The notes under the pieces: model-generated
Database searches by the model: none
What the model was told of the DNA's origin: nothing
The model's input: only the letters and a program-made list of their open reading frames with translations
NCBI GenBank assembly: GCA_902775555.1
Contig: CACYMQ010000038.1
Coordinates: forward strand, 1-42,731
DNA from: an uncultured Lachnospiraceae bacterium
GTDB lineage: Bacteria > Bacillota > Clostridia > Lachnospirales > Lachnospiraceae
Length of the DNA: 42,731 nucleotides
Direction of reading: 5' to 3'
Shown here: positions 25,196 to 34,439 of the stretch, piece by piece
Layout of the letters: every line of letters starts with the position of its first letter
Position numbering within the stretch: the first letter of the stretch is position 1
Program-made: the position numbers and the translations under genes

Positions 25196-26256
25196 AATAT
25201 CCCATATTTCTCTATATAGGAATCCCCGTGATCATCGCGGGGCTGGTCGCCATGCACATTTTCTTCAAAAAGAGGAAGTACAACGGAGGAAAGCGTGTGG
25301 CCAACACCCGTTTCTTCCGCCACCTCAGTGAATACGAAGGACAGAAACGGCTGCGGCAGGTGCTGGCGGTGGTGCTGGAGATCTGCATGATCGGGAGTCT
25401 GATCGCGATGCTTTTCCTTGCGGCGCGGCCCTATCGGACGGAAACCACCCGCAATGGCGTGAAGAAGAGGGATATCTTCCTGTGCATGGATGTATCCTAT
25501 TCCATCTGTTATCTGAATTATGATCTGGTAGACAGTCTGGAGAAGGTTGTGGCAGGTCTGAAGGGAGACCGTTTCGGCATCCTGATCTTCAATACGTCCT
25601 CCGTACTGTATGTACCCATGACGGATGATTATGATTTTATCTGTCAGAAGCTGGATTCGCTGAAGGAATATTTCCTGATGCAGCAGAAGTATCAGGATAT
25701 GGATATCAATTACGATGAGGATTTTTCGAAGATGCGGGAGATCCTGGATTATTATGATGCGGGAACGCTGGTGAATAACTATACGAAGGGAAGCTCCCTC
25801 ATCGGAGAGGGACTTGCCAGCTGCGTTTACAGCTTCCCGAGACTGGACGGGGAGGAACGAACGCGCCTGATCATCATGGCGACGGATAATGCGGAGATGT
25901 CTCTGTCCACACCGCTTGTCGAGCTGGACGGGGCGATCGATCTCTGCCTGAAGAATCATATCAAGATCTTCGGTCTTTTCCCGGATCAGGAAACCTATGA
26001 TAAGGGCAATTACCGGGATTATTCGGCGGATATGAAGGCATTCAAGGAAGGCGTGGAACGGACGGAAGGAACCTTCTACCAGCAGTCCAAATCGCTCACC
26101 GTGGAGGACATCGTTGCCGATATACAGAGGCAGGAAGCCCTGGAGGTGGATGAACTGATCATAACGAAGGAGATCGATCAGCCGGAGGTATTTGCCGTGG
26201 CTCTTCTGGTCTTTCTGACTTTAGGCTTTGGAGCAGGAGTGGTACTGAGATCATGA
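25186..26256 (+). CDS. Membrane-anchored VWA domain protein (BatA-like)
   Basis: 356 residues. Two helices near the N-terminus (about 7-27 and 59-80) are followed by a VWA domain and a last helix at about 333-352. The metal-ion-dependent adhesion site reads DVSYS (102-106, DxSxS), with the later parts in YTKGSSLIGEGL and ATDNAE. Between them sits an Asp/Tyr-rich insertion (about 165-195). This is the BatA plan: membrane segments with a VWA domain that binds a partner through a divalent metal and is acted on by MoxR. The start overlaps the preceding gene, and the stop overlaps the next start as ATGA. Confidence 0.88.
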   Translation: MELKYPIFLYIGIPVIIAGLVAMHIFFKKRKYNGGKRVANTRFFRHLSEYEGQKRLRQVLAVVLEICMIGSLIAMLFLAARPYRTETTRNGVKKRDIFLCMDVSYSICYLNYDLVDSLEKVVAGLKGDRFGILIFNTSSVLYVPMTDDYDFICQKLDSLKEYFLMQQKYQDMDINYDEDFSKMREILDYYDAGTLVNNYTKGSSLIGEGLASCVYSFPRLDGEERTRLIIMATDNAEMSLSTPLVELDGAIDLCLKNHIKIFGLFPDQETYDKGNYRDYSADMKAFKEGVERTEGTFYQQSKSLTVEDIVADIQRQEALEVDELIITKEIDQPEVFAVALLVFLTLGFGAGVVLRS

Positions 26257-27218
26257 CGACGAACCCGATCCTATCAAACTACATCGTGATACCGGTTCTG
26301 GCAGTGGTACTGGCGGGCCTTCTTGTGACAGTCTTCCGGAGGCGCGATAAGATATGGAGCAAGCTCCTGTCCGTCCTGCGTCTGGTGCTGATCCTCGGTC
26401 TGGCTTTTATGATCAATCTCAGACCCTCGGTGAAGAGATACAATGCGGAGATCGAGCTGAAGAACATAGACGTACTCTTCGTAGTGGACACCACCATCAG
26501 TATGTGGGCGGAGGATTACGGAAGCGGTCAGGTCCGGATGGACGGGGTCCAGGAGACCTGTGATTATATCCTGCAGGAACTGGCAGGGAGCAATTTCGCG
26601 CTGATCCGGTTCGATAACCGTGCGCAGATCCTTGCGCCGTTTACCCAGGATTCCCGGAGTGTCTCGGATGCCTTCTCCACCATCAAGCAGCCGGATACCT
26701 ACTATGCAAGGGGAAGCTCATTAAATGTTCCCGTCTCGGATATGAAGGAGCTCCTTATCTCCTCTTCCAAGAAGGAAGAGAGAAAGACGGTGGTCTTCTT
26801 CATCAGTGACGGAGAGATCACGGACGATTCCACGCTTCAGAGTTATGCCGAACTGGAGCAGTATGTGGACGGCGGAGCGGTGCTGTCCTTCGGAACGAAG
26901 GAAGGCGGTAAGATGCAGGCAAGCTCCGGGTATTCGCGCAAGTATATACAGGATCCGGAAACCCGAAGTGACGCGATATCGAAGGTCAACGAGGAGAATC
27001 TGGAGAAGATCGCGAAGGATCTTCAGATCGGGTACATGAATGTCAGGTCGAAAGAGGATGTCATCGGAGAACTGGAATCCATCAAGAGCGGAAGCAGTAT
27101 CCGTATGGAAGAGGCGGAAATGGTCACCTATGAGGATATCACCTGGATCCTCGGCATTGTGGGAGCCGCACTGCTGATCTGGGAAGTGATATGCATCGTT
27201 CTTCAGCGGAAGCTGTAG
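26253..27218 (+). CDS. Second membrane-anchored VWA protein (BatA/BatB-like)
   Basis: 321 residues: two N-terminal helices (about 10-28 and 38-55), a VWA domain with an intact metal site DTTIS (79-83), ARGSS and FISDGE, then a C-terminal helix (about 296-316). It pairs with the preceding VWA gene, with which it shares a 4-bp ATGA overlap. In characterised Bat systems the two VWA proteins form a membrane complex with a TPR partner, encoded here by the next gene. The last codons, stop and following ribosome site lie in a 37-bp tandem duplication that leaves the protein itself intact. Confidence 0.87.
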   Translation: MTTNPILSNYIVIPVLAVVLAGLLVTVFRRRDKIWSKLLSVLRLVLILGLAFMINLRPSVKRYNAEIELKNIDVLFVVDTTISMWAEDYGSGQVRMDGVQETCDYILQELAGSNFALIRFDNRAQILAPFTQDSRSVSDAFSTIKQPDTYYARGSSLNVPVSDMKELLISSSKKEERKTVVFFISDGEITDDSTLQSYAELEQYVDGGAVLSFGTKEGGKMQASSGYSRKYIQDPETRSDAISKVNEENLEKIAKDLQIGYMNVRSKEDVIGELESIKSGSSIRMEEAEMVTYEDITWILGIVGAALLIWEVICIVLQRKL

Positions 27219-27259
27219 TGAGGTGATATGCATCGTTCTTCAGCGGAAGCTGTAGTGAG
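27186..27259 (+). repeat. Exact 37-bp tandem duplication at a gene junction
   Basis: The 37-bp unit starting GTGATATGCATCGTTCTTCA and ending AGCTGTAGTGAG is present twice (27186-27222 and 27223-27259). It contains the end of the second VWA gene, its stop, and the GTGAGG ribosome site for the TPR gene. The second copy creates a spurious 11-codon reading frame but alters neither neighbouring protein. Confidence 0.95.
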
Positions 27260-27267
27260 GTAATGAT

Positions 27268-28155
27268 ATGGCGAAAAAAGATACGAAAGTAAAAAAGGTG
27301 AAGGATGCTCCCGGGAAGGAAGTAAAGAATGAGAAGGCTGCATCTGCCCGGCCGAAGAAGCATCGCATCAAAAATGCGCGGCTCTTCATGTTCTGGATGG
27401 ATCTGGCAGGTGTTCTTCTTCTGGCTTTCGCACTCTATATGGGGATCCGTTATTTCATGAATACGAAGTTTCTGTCGGCTTATAAGGCGGGGAATTACGA
27501 GACGGAGATCGAGGAGGATCTTACGAAGATGAACCTCATCGAAAGCTATCTGCCGTATTATAATCTCGGAAATGTGGCTTATAAGAACGGAGAGTATAAC
27601 CGCGCCATCGCTTATTATAAGCAGGCGCTGGAGAAGGAGCCGCCGAAATATAAGGAGTGCCCGATCCGTGTGAACCTGGCGCTGGCTATGATACAGAAGA
27701 TCGATTTTAATGATCTTTCCACGGAGAAGAAGCTGCAGAATGCGATCCAGACCCTGAGAGCGGCCAGAGTCGTGCTGACTTCCCACGGCTGTGCGGATCC
27801 TGTGGGAGAGGACGGACATGACCCCGAGGCGGAGCAGCTGAAGAAGGACATCGATAAGATGCTGGAACAGCTGGAGAATCCGCCGGACCAGGATCAGGAT
27901 CAAAACCAGGACCAGAATCAGAATCAGGATCAACAGGACCAGCAGGACCAGCAGGATCAGAATCAGAATCAGGATCAGCAGGAAACCGAGCAGGAACGTA
28001 AGCTCCGTGAGCAGCTGGAACAGCAGCAGAGGGAAGCTCTTCAGGAGCGTGCGGAGACCCAGCAGCAACAGGATGCCCAGAACCCACAGAATAATCCGGA
28101 CCAGCAGCAACAGGATGGCGGTGGCGGCTGGAATTACGACGGAAAAACCTGGTAG
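27268..28155 (+). CDS. Membrane-anchored TPR protein with Gln/Asp/Asn-rich tail (BatC-like)
   Basis: 295 residues. A basic N-terminus (about 35 residues rich in Lys) and one helix (about 43-62) precede tetratricopeptide-like repeats; YYNLGNVAYKNGEYNRAIAY is clear. After residue 205 the sequence becomes a low-complexity run of Asp, Gln and Asn, then Gln/Glu/Arg, ending GGGGWNYDGKTW. The position after two VWA genes is that of BatC, the TPR protein of Bat complexes. The low-complexity DNA is made of CAG/GAT/AAC-type triplets in hexamer-like repeats, so length variation between strains is likely. A strong terminator follows. Confidence 0.85.
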   Translation: MAKKDTKVKKVKDAPGKEVKNEKAASARPKKHRIKNARLFMFWMDLAGVLLLAFALYMGIRYFMNTKFLSAYKAGNYETEIEEDLTKMNLIESYLPYYNLGNVAYKNGEYNRAIAYYKQALEKEPPKYKECPIRVNLALAMIQKIDFNDLSTEKKLQNAIQTLRAARVVLTSHGCADPVGEDGHDPEAEQLKKDIDKMLEQLENPPDQDQDQNQDQNQNQDQQDQQDQQDQNQNQDQQETEQERKLREQLEQQQREALQERAETQQQQDAQNPQNNPDQQQQDGGGGWNYDGKTW

Positions 28156-28191
28156 GTGAGAGAAAAAGATAAGGATGACATGAAGAAACGA

Positions 28192-28222
28192 AGCCCCGGA
28201 CGAAACCGTCCGGGGCTGGTTT
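28192..28222. terminator. Bidirectional terminator between the TPR gene and pyk
   Basis: AGCCCCGGAC and GTCCGGGGCT form a 10-bp perfect stem with loop GAAACC, followed by GGTTTTT. The convergent pyruvate kinase gene ends 16 bp further on. On the other strand the flank is less T-rich, so it acts best on the plus strand. Confidence 0.88.
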
Positions 28223-28237
28223 TTGGTACAAATATCC

Positions 28238-29653
28238 TCACTCAATGCATTCTACCTTTATGATATTCGTATTTCCGCTGTGTCCGTCCATCAGACCGCC
28301 GGTGAGTACCACATTGTCCCCCGGCTTTAAGCCGAGAACGCGGGTGGCCTCCCGGATGGAATTGGAGAACATGGATTCCATGGAATCATAGATGCCGCAG
28401 AGCATGGGCGTTACGCCCCAGCTCAGGTTCAGCTTCCTCCATACCTTCTCGGAGGTGGTCATGCCGATGATGTCCACCGGGCAGCGGAAGCGGCTGACCA
28501 TGCGGGCGGTACGGCCCGACAGGGAATTGACGATGATGCATTTTGCATTTACATCGATGGCCATGGAGCAGGTGGAGTGGGAAACCGCATCCAGGTTGTT
28601 CCGGATCTCCACATCCAGTGCCTTGAAGCGCTTCTCGTAATGGATTGTAGCCTCGGTGGCCTCCACGGTCTGGATCATGGTCTTCAGGGCCTCAACGGGA
28701 TATTTGCCCGAAGCGGTCTCACCGGAGAGCATGACTGCGGAGGTTCCGTCATAGACTGCATTTGCCACGTCGGACACCTCTGCCCGGGTGGGGCGGGGTT
28801 TCTCGATCATGGATTCCAGCATTTCCGTCGCCGTGATCACACGGGTGCCTAGCATACGGCATTTTGTGATGAGGTGCTTCTGGATCGCGGGAACCTCTAC
28901 CGCAGGGATCTCCACGCCCAGATCTCCCCGGGCGATCATGATACCGTCTGCGATCTCACAGATCTCATCGATATGATCCACGCCGGAACGGTTCTCGATC
29001 TTGGCGATGATATCCACATCCTTGCCTCCGTTTTCGTCCAGGAAGCTGCGAAGAGACTGCACATCCTCCCTGGTGGATACGAAGGAGGCCGCCACATATT
29101 CGATGCCCTGGCTGATACCGAAGAGAAGGTCGGATTTATCCTGCTCGCTGAGGAATACCTGGTTCAGCACCTTGTTGGGGAAGTTCATGGATTTTCGGTC
29201 GGACAGGACGCCGCCTGAGAGACATTTGCAGACAGCCTCGGTGCCGTTCAGATCCGTTACCTCAAAGATGACCAGACCGTTATTCACCAGGATCCGGTCA
29301 CCGACGGAAAGGTCTTCCACCAGGTGCTCATAGCTTACGGAGACTCTGTCCTTCGTGCCTTCCACATCCTCCGTGGTAAAAATGAAGGTGTCTCCTTCAC
29401 CGATCTCCACTTTATGATCACGGAAGGTCCGGATGCGGTATTCGGGTCCTTTTGTGTCAAGCATAATGGCGATGGGCAGGCACAGCTTGGTGCGGACTTT
29501 CTTGATAAGATCGAATTTCTTTTTATGTTCCTCATGGGTTCCATGGGAGAAATTCAACCTTGCCACATTCAGGCCGGCACGGCAGAGCTCGGTTAAAGTC
29601 TGCTCATTTTCACTGGCGGGACCGATGGTTGCGATTACCTTTGTTTTACGCAT
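28238..29653 (-). CDS. pyk: Pyruvate kinase
   Basis: 471 residues, the short form without the extra C-terminal PEP-utiliser domain found in many Bacilli. KVIATIGPAS opens the barrel, IAKIENRSG holds the catalytic lysine, and IMIARGDLGVEIP carries the metal ligands and the ARGDLG signature; the B domain lies at about 70-170. It makes pyruvate and ATP from phosphoenolpyruvate in glycolysis. GCAGGAGGT precedes the chosen ATG; an upstream in-frame ATG has no such site. It has its own promoter and splits the two MoxR clusters, lying on the other strand. Confidence 0.96.
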   Translation of the reverse strand: MRKTKVIATIGPASENEQTLTELCRAGLNVARLNFSHGTHEEHKKKFDLIKKVRTKLCLPIAIMLDTKGPEYRIRTFRDHKVEIGEGDTFIFTTEDVEGTKDRVSVSYEHLVEDLSVGDRILVNNGLVIFEVTDLNGTEAVCKCLSGGVLSDRKSMNFPNKVLNQVFLSEQDKSDLLFGISQGIEYVAASFVSTREDVQSLRSFLDENGGKDVDIIAKIENRSGVDHIDEICEIADGIMIARGDLGVEIPAVEVPAIQKHLITKCRMLGTRVITATEMLESMIEKPRPTRAEVSDVANAVYDGTSAVMLSGETASGKYPVEALKTMIQTVEATEATIHYEKRFKALDVEIRNNLDAVSHSTCSMAIDVNAKCIIVNSLSGRTARMVSRFRCPVDIIGMTTSEKVWRKLNLSWGVTPMLCGIYDSMESMFSNSIREATRVLGLKPGDNVVLTGGLMDGHSGNTNIIKVECIE

Positions 29654-29711
29654 GGAACTACCTCCTGCTTCTGATTCTTCATACGGATAAAGGGTAGGAA
29701 CCCTATACAGA

Positions 29712-29740
29712 ACTATATCATGAGAAAGGGCATTTTTCAA
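29712..29740 (-). promoter_or_regulatory. Sigma-A promoter of pyk
   Basis: On the minus strand: TTGAAA, a 17-nt spacer and TATAGT, giving a leader of about 50 nt. From here to the second MoxR gene (about 210 bp) I see only AT-rich sequence with a paired ATGCAT motif near 29810-29826 and a weak -10-like TAAAAT at 29843. Confidence 0.7.
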
Positions 29741-29952
29741 GAAACAGCAGAGAGGGAGGCGCCGGGTATCTGTAATGATGTTTTTTTCGATTTAATTCGG
29801 ATGGGAATGCATAAAACTAATGCATAGATCTCTGAAAAATGATAAAATGGTATGGCAGATTATATGAGTCCGGAGGATATAGGAGCAGCGGAAGTTCGGC
29901 TGCCTGAAGCCTGCAGACCGGACGTGAACATCGACAGGAAATGAGGAATACT

Positions 29953-30885
29953 ATGGCAGATGTACAGAAGATCCAGTTGGTCCAGGATAATGTGAACAAG
30001 GTCATCAAAGGAAAGGAACACGTGGTCCGGAAGGTGCTTGCGGCGGTGATCGCAGGCGGACACATCCTGATGGAGGATATCCCGGGAGTCGGCAAGACCA
30101 CGCTGGCCACAGCTTTTGCAAGAGCATTGTCCCTGGATTATAAACGTGTTCAGTTCACACCGGACGTGCTTCCCAGTGATATCCTCGGATTCTCCATGTA
30201 CAATAGTGCGACCAAGGAATTCGAATACCGGCCGGGTTCGGTCTTCTGTAATCTGTTCCTGGCGGATGAGATCAATCGAACATCCCCGAAGACCCAGTCG
30301 GCACTTCTGGAGGTCATGGAAGAGGGAACGGCTACGGTGGACGGTGTGACAAGAAGACTCCCGGATCCTTTTGTTGTTATCGCAACGGAGAATCCTTACG
30401 GATCGTCGGGAACCCAGCTTCTCCCCGAATCCCAACTGGACCGGTTCATGGTCTGCCTGTCCATGGGATATCCTGAGCATTCGGATGCGGTCATGATCCT
30501 GAAAGGAAATGCGCTGAATCCCATTTCCACGGTGGAGGCAGTGCTGAATGTGCAGGAGATCATCGATCTTCGGAAGGAATCAAATGACCTTTTTGTAAGG
30601 GATGAGATCTATGAATATATCGTAAATCTGGTGGAGGCCACAAGACAGTCCGAACTCTTCTCCATGGGAGCCAGCCCCCGCGGAACCATCGCGATGCTGA
30701 GAATGGCAAAGGCCATGGCTGTGATCGAAGGGCGGGACTATGTGACTGCCGGAGATGTGCAGGCGGTGACCAGGGAGACTCTGGGACACAGAGTAAAGCT
30801 GGGACAGCGGACCAGAGCACAGGGGATCAATATGGACGGGGCACTTCGCCTCCTGCTGGAGTCCGTTCCGGCACCCCGCATCTGA
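29953..30885 (+). CDS. MoxR-family AAA+ ATPase (second module)
   Basis: 310 residues with Walker A EDIPGVGKTT (41-50), Walker B LFLADEINR, sensor 1 VIATENPYGSSGTQ and MGASPRGT. Unlike the first MoxR in the window it keeps the classical GVGKTT and ENP motifs, so it belongs to another branch of the family, the one paired with DUF58 and transglutaminase genes. GAGGAA lies at good distance from the chosen ATG; an ATG four codons earlier abuts its own purine run. The next gene starts 55 bp downstream. Confidence 0.92.
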   Translation: MADVQKIQLVQDNVNKVIKGKEHVVRKVLAAVIAGGHILMEDIPGVGKTTLATAFARALSLDYKRVQFTPDVLPSDILGFSMYNSATKEFEYRPGSVFCNLFLADEINRTSPKTQSALLEVMEEGTATVDGVTRRLPDPFVVIATENPYGSSGTQLLPESQLDRFMVCLSMGYPEHSDAVMILKGNALNPISTVEAVLNVQEIIDLRKESNDLFVRDEIYEYIVNLVEATRQSELFSMGASPRGTIAMLRMAKAMAVIEGRDYVTAGDVQAVTRETLGHRVKLGQRTRAQGINMDGALRLLLESVPAPRI

Positions 30886-30940
30886 AACGGGATGCGCCAT
30901 GAGAACAGCTGTGTATTTGCTATAAAGGAATTTCCGATAC

Positions 30941-31978
30941 GTGAAGACAAGAATCCATCCAACGAGAATAATTGCATATCTGGTACAGCTTGCATTGGTG
31001 ATCTTTCTGTTCTGGTTCCTGAGAAGCCATTTCTTTCTGATGCTGCTGGCCATCATGGCGGTGGTCCCGGTATTATCCCTGATCTCGGTATTTATCCTTC
31101 GGAGCAAGGTGGATGTGACCCTGGTCGCTCCGGAAAGGGAGCAGTCGAAGGATGAGCCCGGGTATCTTCGCCTTCTGGTAAAAAATCCCACCTGGCTGAT
31201 GTCTTTTGATGCAAATATGATGTTGCAGACAGAGAATACATTTTATGAGAACAAGTCATCTGTCCGAATCTCGGTACCTATCCAGATGCATTCGACTTAT
31301 GAGAAAATGCTGCCTCTCAGATATTCCATGAACGGGCTGTACCGTTATACCCTTGACGGTTTTGCCATGCGGGATCTTCTGGGAGTGGTTTCTCTGTCCA
31401 AAAAGGTTCAGACCGTGACGGAGGTGACGGTTTATCCAGCGTCGGAGGGTGGAGTGGCAGGAAATCTTACGGATATGTCCAGAGGTATGACCGAAAGTGA
31501 GGAGACCATGAAACGCGGTCATGATTTTTCGGACGTTTCCGATGTGCGGGAATATATCCCGGGAGACAAGCTGATGTCGATCCACTGGAAACTGTCGGCC
31601 AAGAGAGATATCCTGATGGTAAAGGACAGAGTGTCCATGTCGGATCAGCAGATGGTGATCCTGACGGAGCTTTCGGGAGAGGATGAGGAGATCGACGAGG
31701 TTCTGTCCATGACCTTCAGTGTGTGCCGGGCCTTCATCAGGGAACAGATCTATATCCGCCTGATGTGGTGGAGCGCGGGACGCTATGCCTTCGAGGAACG
31801 CCAGATCGTAAGTATGGAGTCTTTAAAGACGGCCTTCTCCGATCTGTATTATGACAAGATCTATAAGGAGACAGAGACGCGGGCGCTGATGCGGAGCATC
31901 CGTCCGGAACTCAAGGCTTACGTACATATTTCATGCAGAAACGGAGAAGCGGATGCCGAAGTTGTCGAACAGGACTAA
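30941..31978 (+). CDS. DUF58 domain protein with two N-terminal membrane helices
   Basis: 345 residues. A helical hairpin in the membrane (about 10-52) is followed by a beta-rich part and a DUF58 core: FSDVSDVREYIPGDKLMSIH then WKLSAKRD. It differs from the earlier DUF58 gene, which lacks membrane segments. It starts with GTG after AAAGGA. Its 3' end overlaps the transglutaminase start by 26 bp. In MoxR-DUF58-transglutaminase clusters these proteins are thought to act together at the envelope. Confidence 0.87.
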   Translation: MKTRIHPTRIIAYLVQLALVIFLFWFLRSHFFLMLLAIMAVVPVLSLISVFILRSKVDVTLVAPEREQSKDEPGYLRLLVKNPTWLMSFDANMMLQTENTFYENKSSVRISVPIQMHSTYEKMLPLRYSMNGLYRYTLDGFAMRDLLGVVSLSKKVQTVTEVTVYPASEGGVAGNLTDMSRGMTESEETMKRGHDFSDVSDVREYIPGDKLMSIHWKLSAKRDILMVKDRVSMSDQQMVILTELSGEDEEIDEVLSMTFSVCRAFIREQIYIRLMWWSAGRYAFEERQIVSMESLKTAFSDLYYDKIYKETETRALMRSIRPELKAYVHISCRNGEADAEVVEQD

Positions 31979-34439
31979 AATGAATAAGGCTGAAAAGAAG
32001 GCGGCAAAGGAAGAGCGAAAGAGGATCCGCATTTCCGCGTGGAGAGACGAGGATACCCGTGAGCTTCCCCTCTGTAAGGGCGTCACCATCGACGAGTCCG
32101 TTTACCAGATCTCGGAGAACCGGTACTGGACCCTGCTCATCAAGGGCATCGTGGTATACCTTATAACTGCGGGCGGTTTCGGGAGTTATCTCACCATGAT
32201 GGAGATCCCTTTTTCGGAGCTGATCTTTCACACTGTGATCCTGGTCACTGCCATACTCTGTGCGTGTCTCTATCACAGTTGGAAATCGGAGAACCTGGGG
32301 TATCTGATCTTCTTTACCCTGTACGCAGCGATGCTGTTCCTGTTCCGGGACTATATCAACAGTGGTTTCTACGCCATCGTCAATGAGACAAATGAATGGA
32401 TCTCCGCCTATTTCAAGACGGAAGGAACCCAGCATTACAACGAACGGATCGCCAACCGGTATGCGGCCGTAACGGTAGCGGTAACCCTGATCGGTATCGC
32501 GGTCAACATCCTGCTCAATAACTATATCCTACGCCGTGCCCGTTATATGATCGCGGCAGGGATGGGAGTGACCCTGAACCTGGTGGGGCTCTACATGAAT
32601 AAGGAACCCTCACTGATGTATTCCCTGATGCTCATCGCCGGTCTTTGCATGACCTATGTGCTGAAATGCGGAAGGCATTTTTACCTGAGCCGGAATGATC
32701 ATATCTTCAAGCGGAAGAAATGGGGACTGTCCTACGGCCATGATCAGAAATCGCTTCGTCAGGGCATGATCCTTGTCCTGCTGCTGGTGCTGATCATCGC
32801 GAATGTGGTGAACATGATCCGTCCCCGTGACCAGTACATTTTCTATCGCGAGGACAGCTCGCTGAAGATCACCACCAAGGATCAGATCCAGAATCTGATG
32901 ATCCTCGGACTTGCAGGCTTCTGGAACTGGTACCCGAACAACGGCGGTCTTGCCAGCGGACAACTGGGGGGCGTGTCCGATATCCGTCTGGACTATCAGC
33001 CGGACCTGAATATCACATTTACGCCCTATGGTTATGAAACCGTATATGTAAAGAATCTGATCGGAAGAGACTATATCCCGTATGAAAACTACTGGGTTCA
33101 GCCGGAGAATTACGAGGATCCGGAGGAAGAAAACCTGTATGAGACAGAGGCACTGAAAAAGGCCTTTGAGGAGGGGAAGGAAGGATCGGCCAAAGGCACC
33201 ATGATCCTGAGGAATGTAGGAGCACTTGCCCAGACCTATCATCCCTATTATACGGAAATGGAACCCGGTCCGCTCTGGCAGAAAAAGGATCAGACCTTTG
33301 AGTATTATCCGCTGCTGAACGAAGACCTTCTGGTGCAGGAATCAAGAAAACCTGACGAGGGATATCTGGTGGTGCCGGAGGAGAACCGGCATGCGGTCAA
33401 TGATCTGGTATTTGAAGCGGGCCTCTCCCAAAAGGATGATCCGGAGCTGACGGTACAGAAGCTGGCTGCCTATTACCAGAGGGAGATCCCGTATACCATA
33501 CGTCCGGGGGCGACTCCGAGACGGGACGACTTCGTGAATTTCTTCCTGACAAGCAACAGGAAAGGCTACTGCGCACATTTTGCCAGTGCAGCGGTACTGG
33601 CCTTCCGTTCGGTGGGGATCCCTGCCAGATACTGTGAGGGCTATGCCGTATCCTATGACCAGATCTTGTCAAGAGGTGAACTGGTAGAAGGCGAAGAGAA
33701 TAATTATGACAAATATTACAGCGGATACAGTGCCCTCGGGCGGACGGCACTGGTCAGTGTAAATGCCACGGATGCAAATGCCCATGCATGGGTGGAGATC
33801 TACGTGGACAAGAAGGGCTGGGTGATCGCGGAGGTGACCCCGTCTTCTTCACTGGATGAAGATGAGGATTTCGGCTCCTTCTGGGAGAACTTCAACGGAC
33901 TCTTCGGAGACGGGGATGTAGACAATGCTGCAAACTACGATGGTGGCGGCGGCTTCCGGATCTCCATCGATGACGGCGTCATGAAAGTGATCGCCTTCGT
34001 GCTGATCGGTCTTCTGGTACTTGCGGCCATGATCTTCATGGGATTCCGGCTGGCACCGGTATTCCGTTACCACAGAGATTACAGGAACGGAAACTGGTCC
34101 GATAAACTGGTTCTCTATTACAGCAGAGCGATGCGGCGAAGAAAGAAAGACAAAGAACTGCGATCTATGGTAAACTATAGAGAGCAGATGGAATGTCTGT
34201 ATGACCGGAGGCGGGCGGCAGATGTTCCGGATACGGAGCTGATGACCTATACCAAGCCTGCGTCCGTGGACGGACGAAGAGTGGATTCGCCGGAAATGGA
34301 AGAACTGCTCAAAACCCTGGAACAGGCAGGCTTCTCAAAACAGGAGATAGGCGAGGATACATTTAACATATCAAAACAGCGGCTGGACGAGCTTCTGAAG
34401 AAGGTGAGTCAGAAAGGAGTTTTGAAGGATGAGAAGTGA
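31953..34439 (+). CDS. Large membrane protein with transglutaminase-like domain (TgpA type)
   Basis: 828 residues. At least six helices lie in the N-terminal third (about 60-290), followed by a large extracellular region, a transglutaminase-like core (about 490-640), a final helix (about 660-683) and a cytoplasmic charged tail. Catalytic Cys540 sits in KGYCAHFASA and His611 in NAHAWVEIY; the third residue is Glu627 in AEVTPSS, where most relatives have Asp (DPTP). Such proteins are thought to act as envelope cysteine proteases or cross-linking enzymes; the substrate is unknown. A second start at 31980, directly after the DUF58 stop and preceded by AGGA, is equally possible and would shorten the protein by nine residues. 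Confidence 0.88.
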   Translation: MPKLSNRTKMNKAEKKAAKEERKRIRISAWRDEDTRELPLCKGVTIDESVYQISENRYWTLLIKGIVVYLITAGGFGSYLTMMEIPFSELIFHTVILVTAILCACLYHSWKSENLGYLIFFTLYAAMLFLFRDYINSGFYAIVNETNEWISAYFKTEGTQHYNERIANRYAAVTVAVTLIGIAVNILLNNYILRRARYMIAAGMGVTLNLVGLYMNKEPSLMYSLMLIAGLCMTYVLKCGRHFYLSRNDHIFKRKKWGLSYGHDQKSLRQGMILVLLLVLIIANVVNMIRPRDQYIFYREDSSLKITTKDQIQNLMILGLAGFWNWYPNNGGLASGQLGGVSDIRLDYQPDLNITFTPYGYETVYVKNLIGRDYIPYENYWVQPENYEDPEEENLYETEALKKAFEEGKEGSAKGTMILRNVGALAQTYHPYYTEMEPGPLWQKKDQTFEYYPLLNEDLLVQESRKPDEGYLVVPEENRHAVNDLVFEAGLSQKDDPELTVQKLAAYYQREIPYTIRPGATPRRDDFVNFFLTSNRKGYCAHFASAAVLAFRSVGIPARYCEGYAVSYDQILSRGELVEGEENNYDKYYSGYSALGRTALVSVNATDANAHAWVEIYVDKKGWVIAEVTPSSSLDEDEDFGSFWENFNGLFGDGDVDNAANYDGGGGFRISIDDGVMKVIAFVLIGLLVLAAMIFMGFRLAPVFRYHRDYRNGNWSDKLVLYYSRAMRRRKKDKELRSMVNYREQMECLYDRRRAADVPDTELMTYTKPASVDGRRVDSPEMEELLKTLEQAGFSKQEIGEDTFNISKQRLDELLKKVSQKGVLKDEK

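Noticed and set aside
27228-27263. 11-codon frame between the second VWA gene and the TPR gene as a small peptide
   Set aside because: It is wholly created by the 37-bp duplication and copies the end of the upstream gene in another phase.
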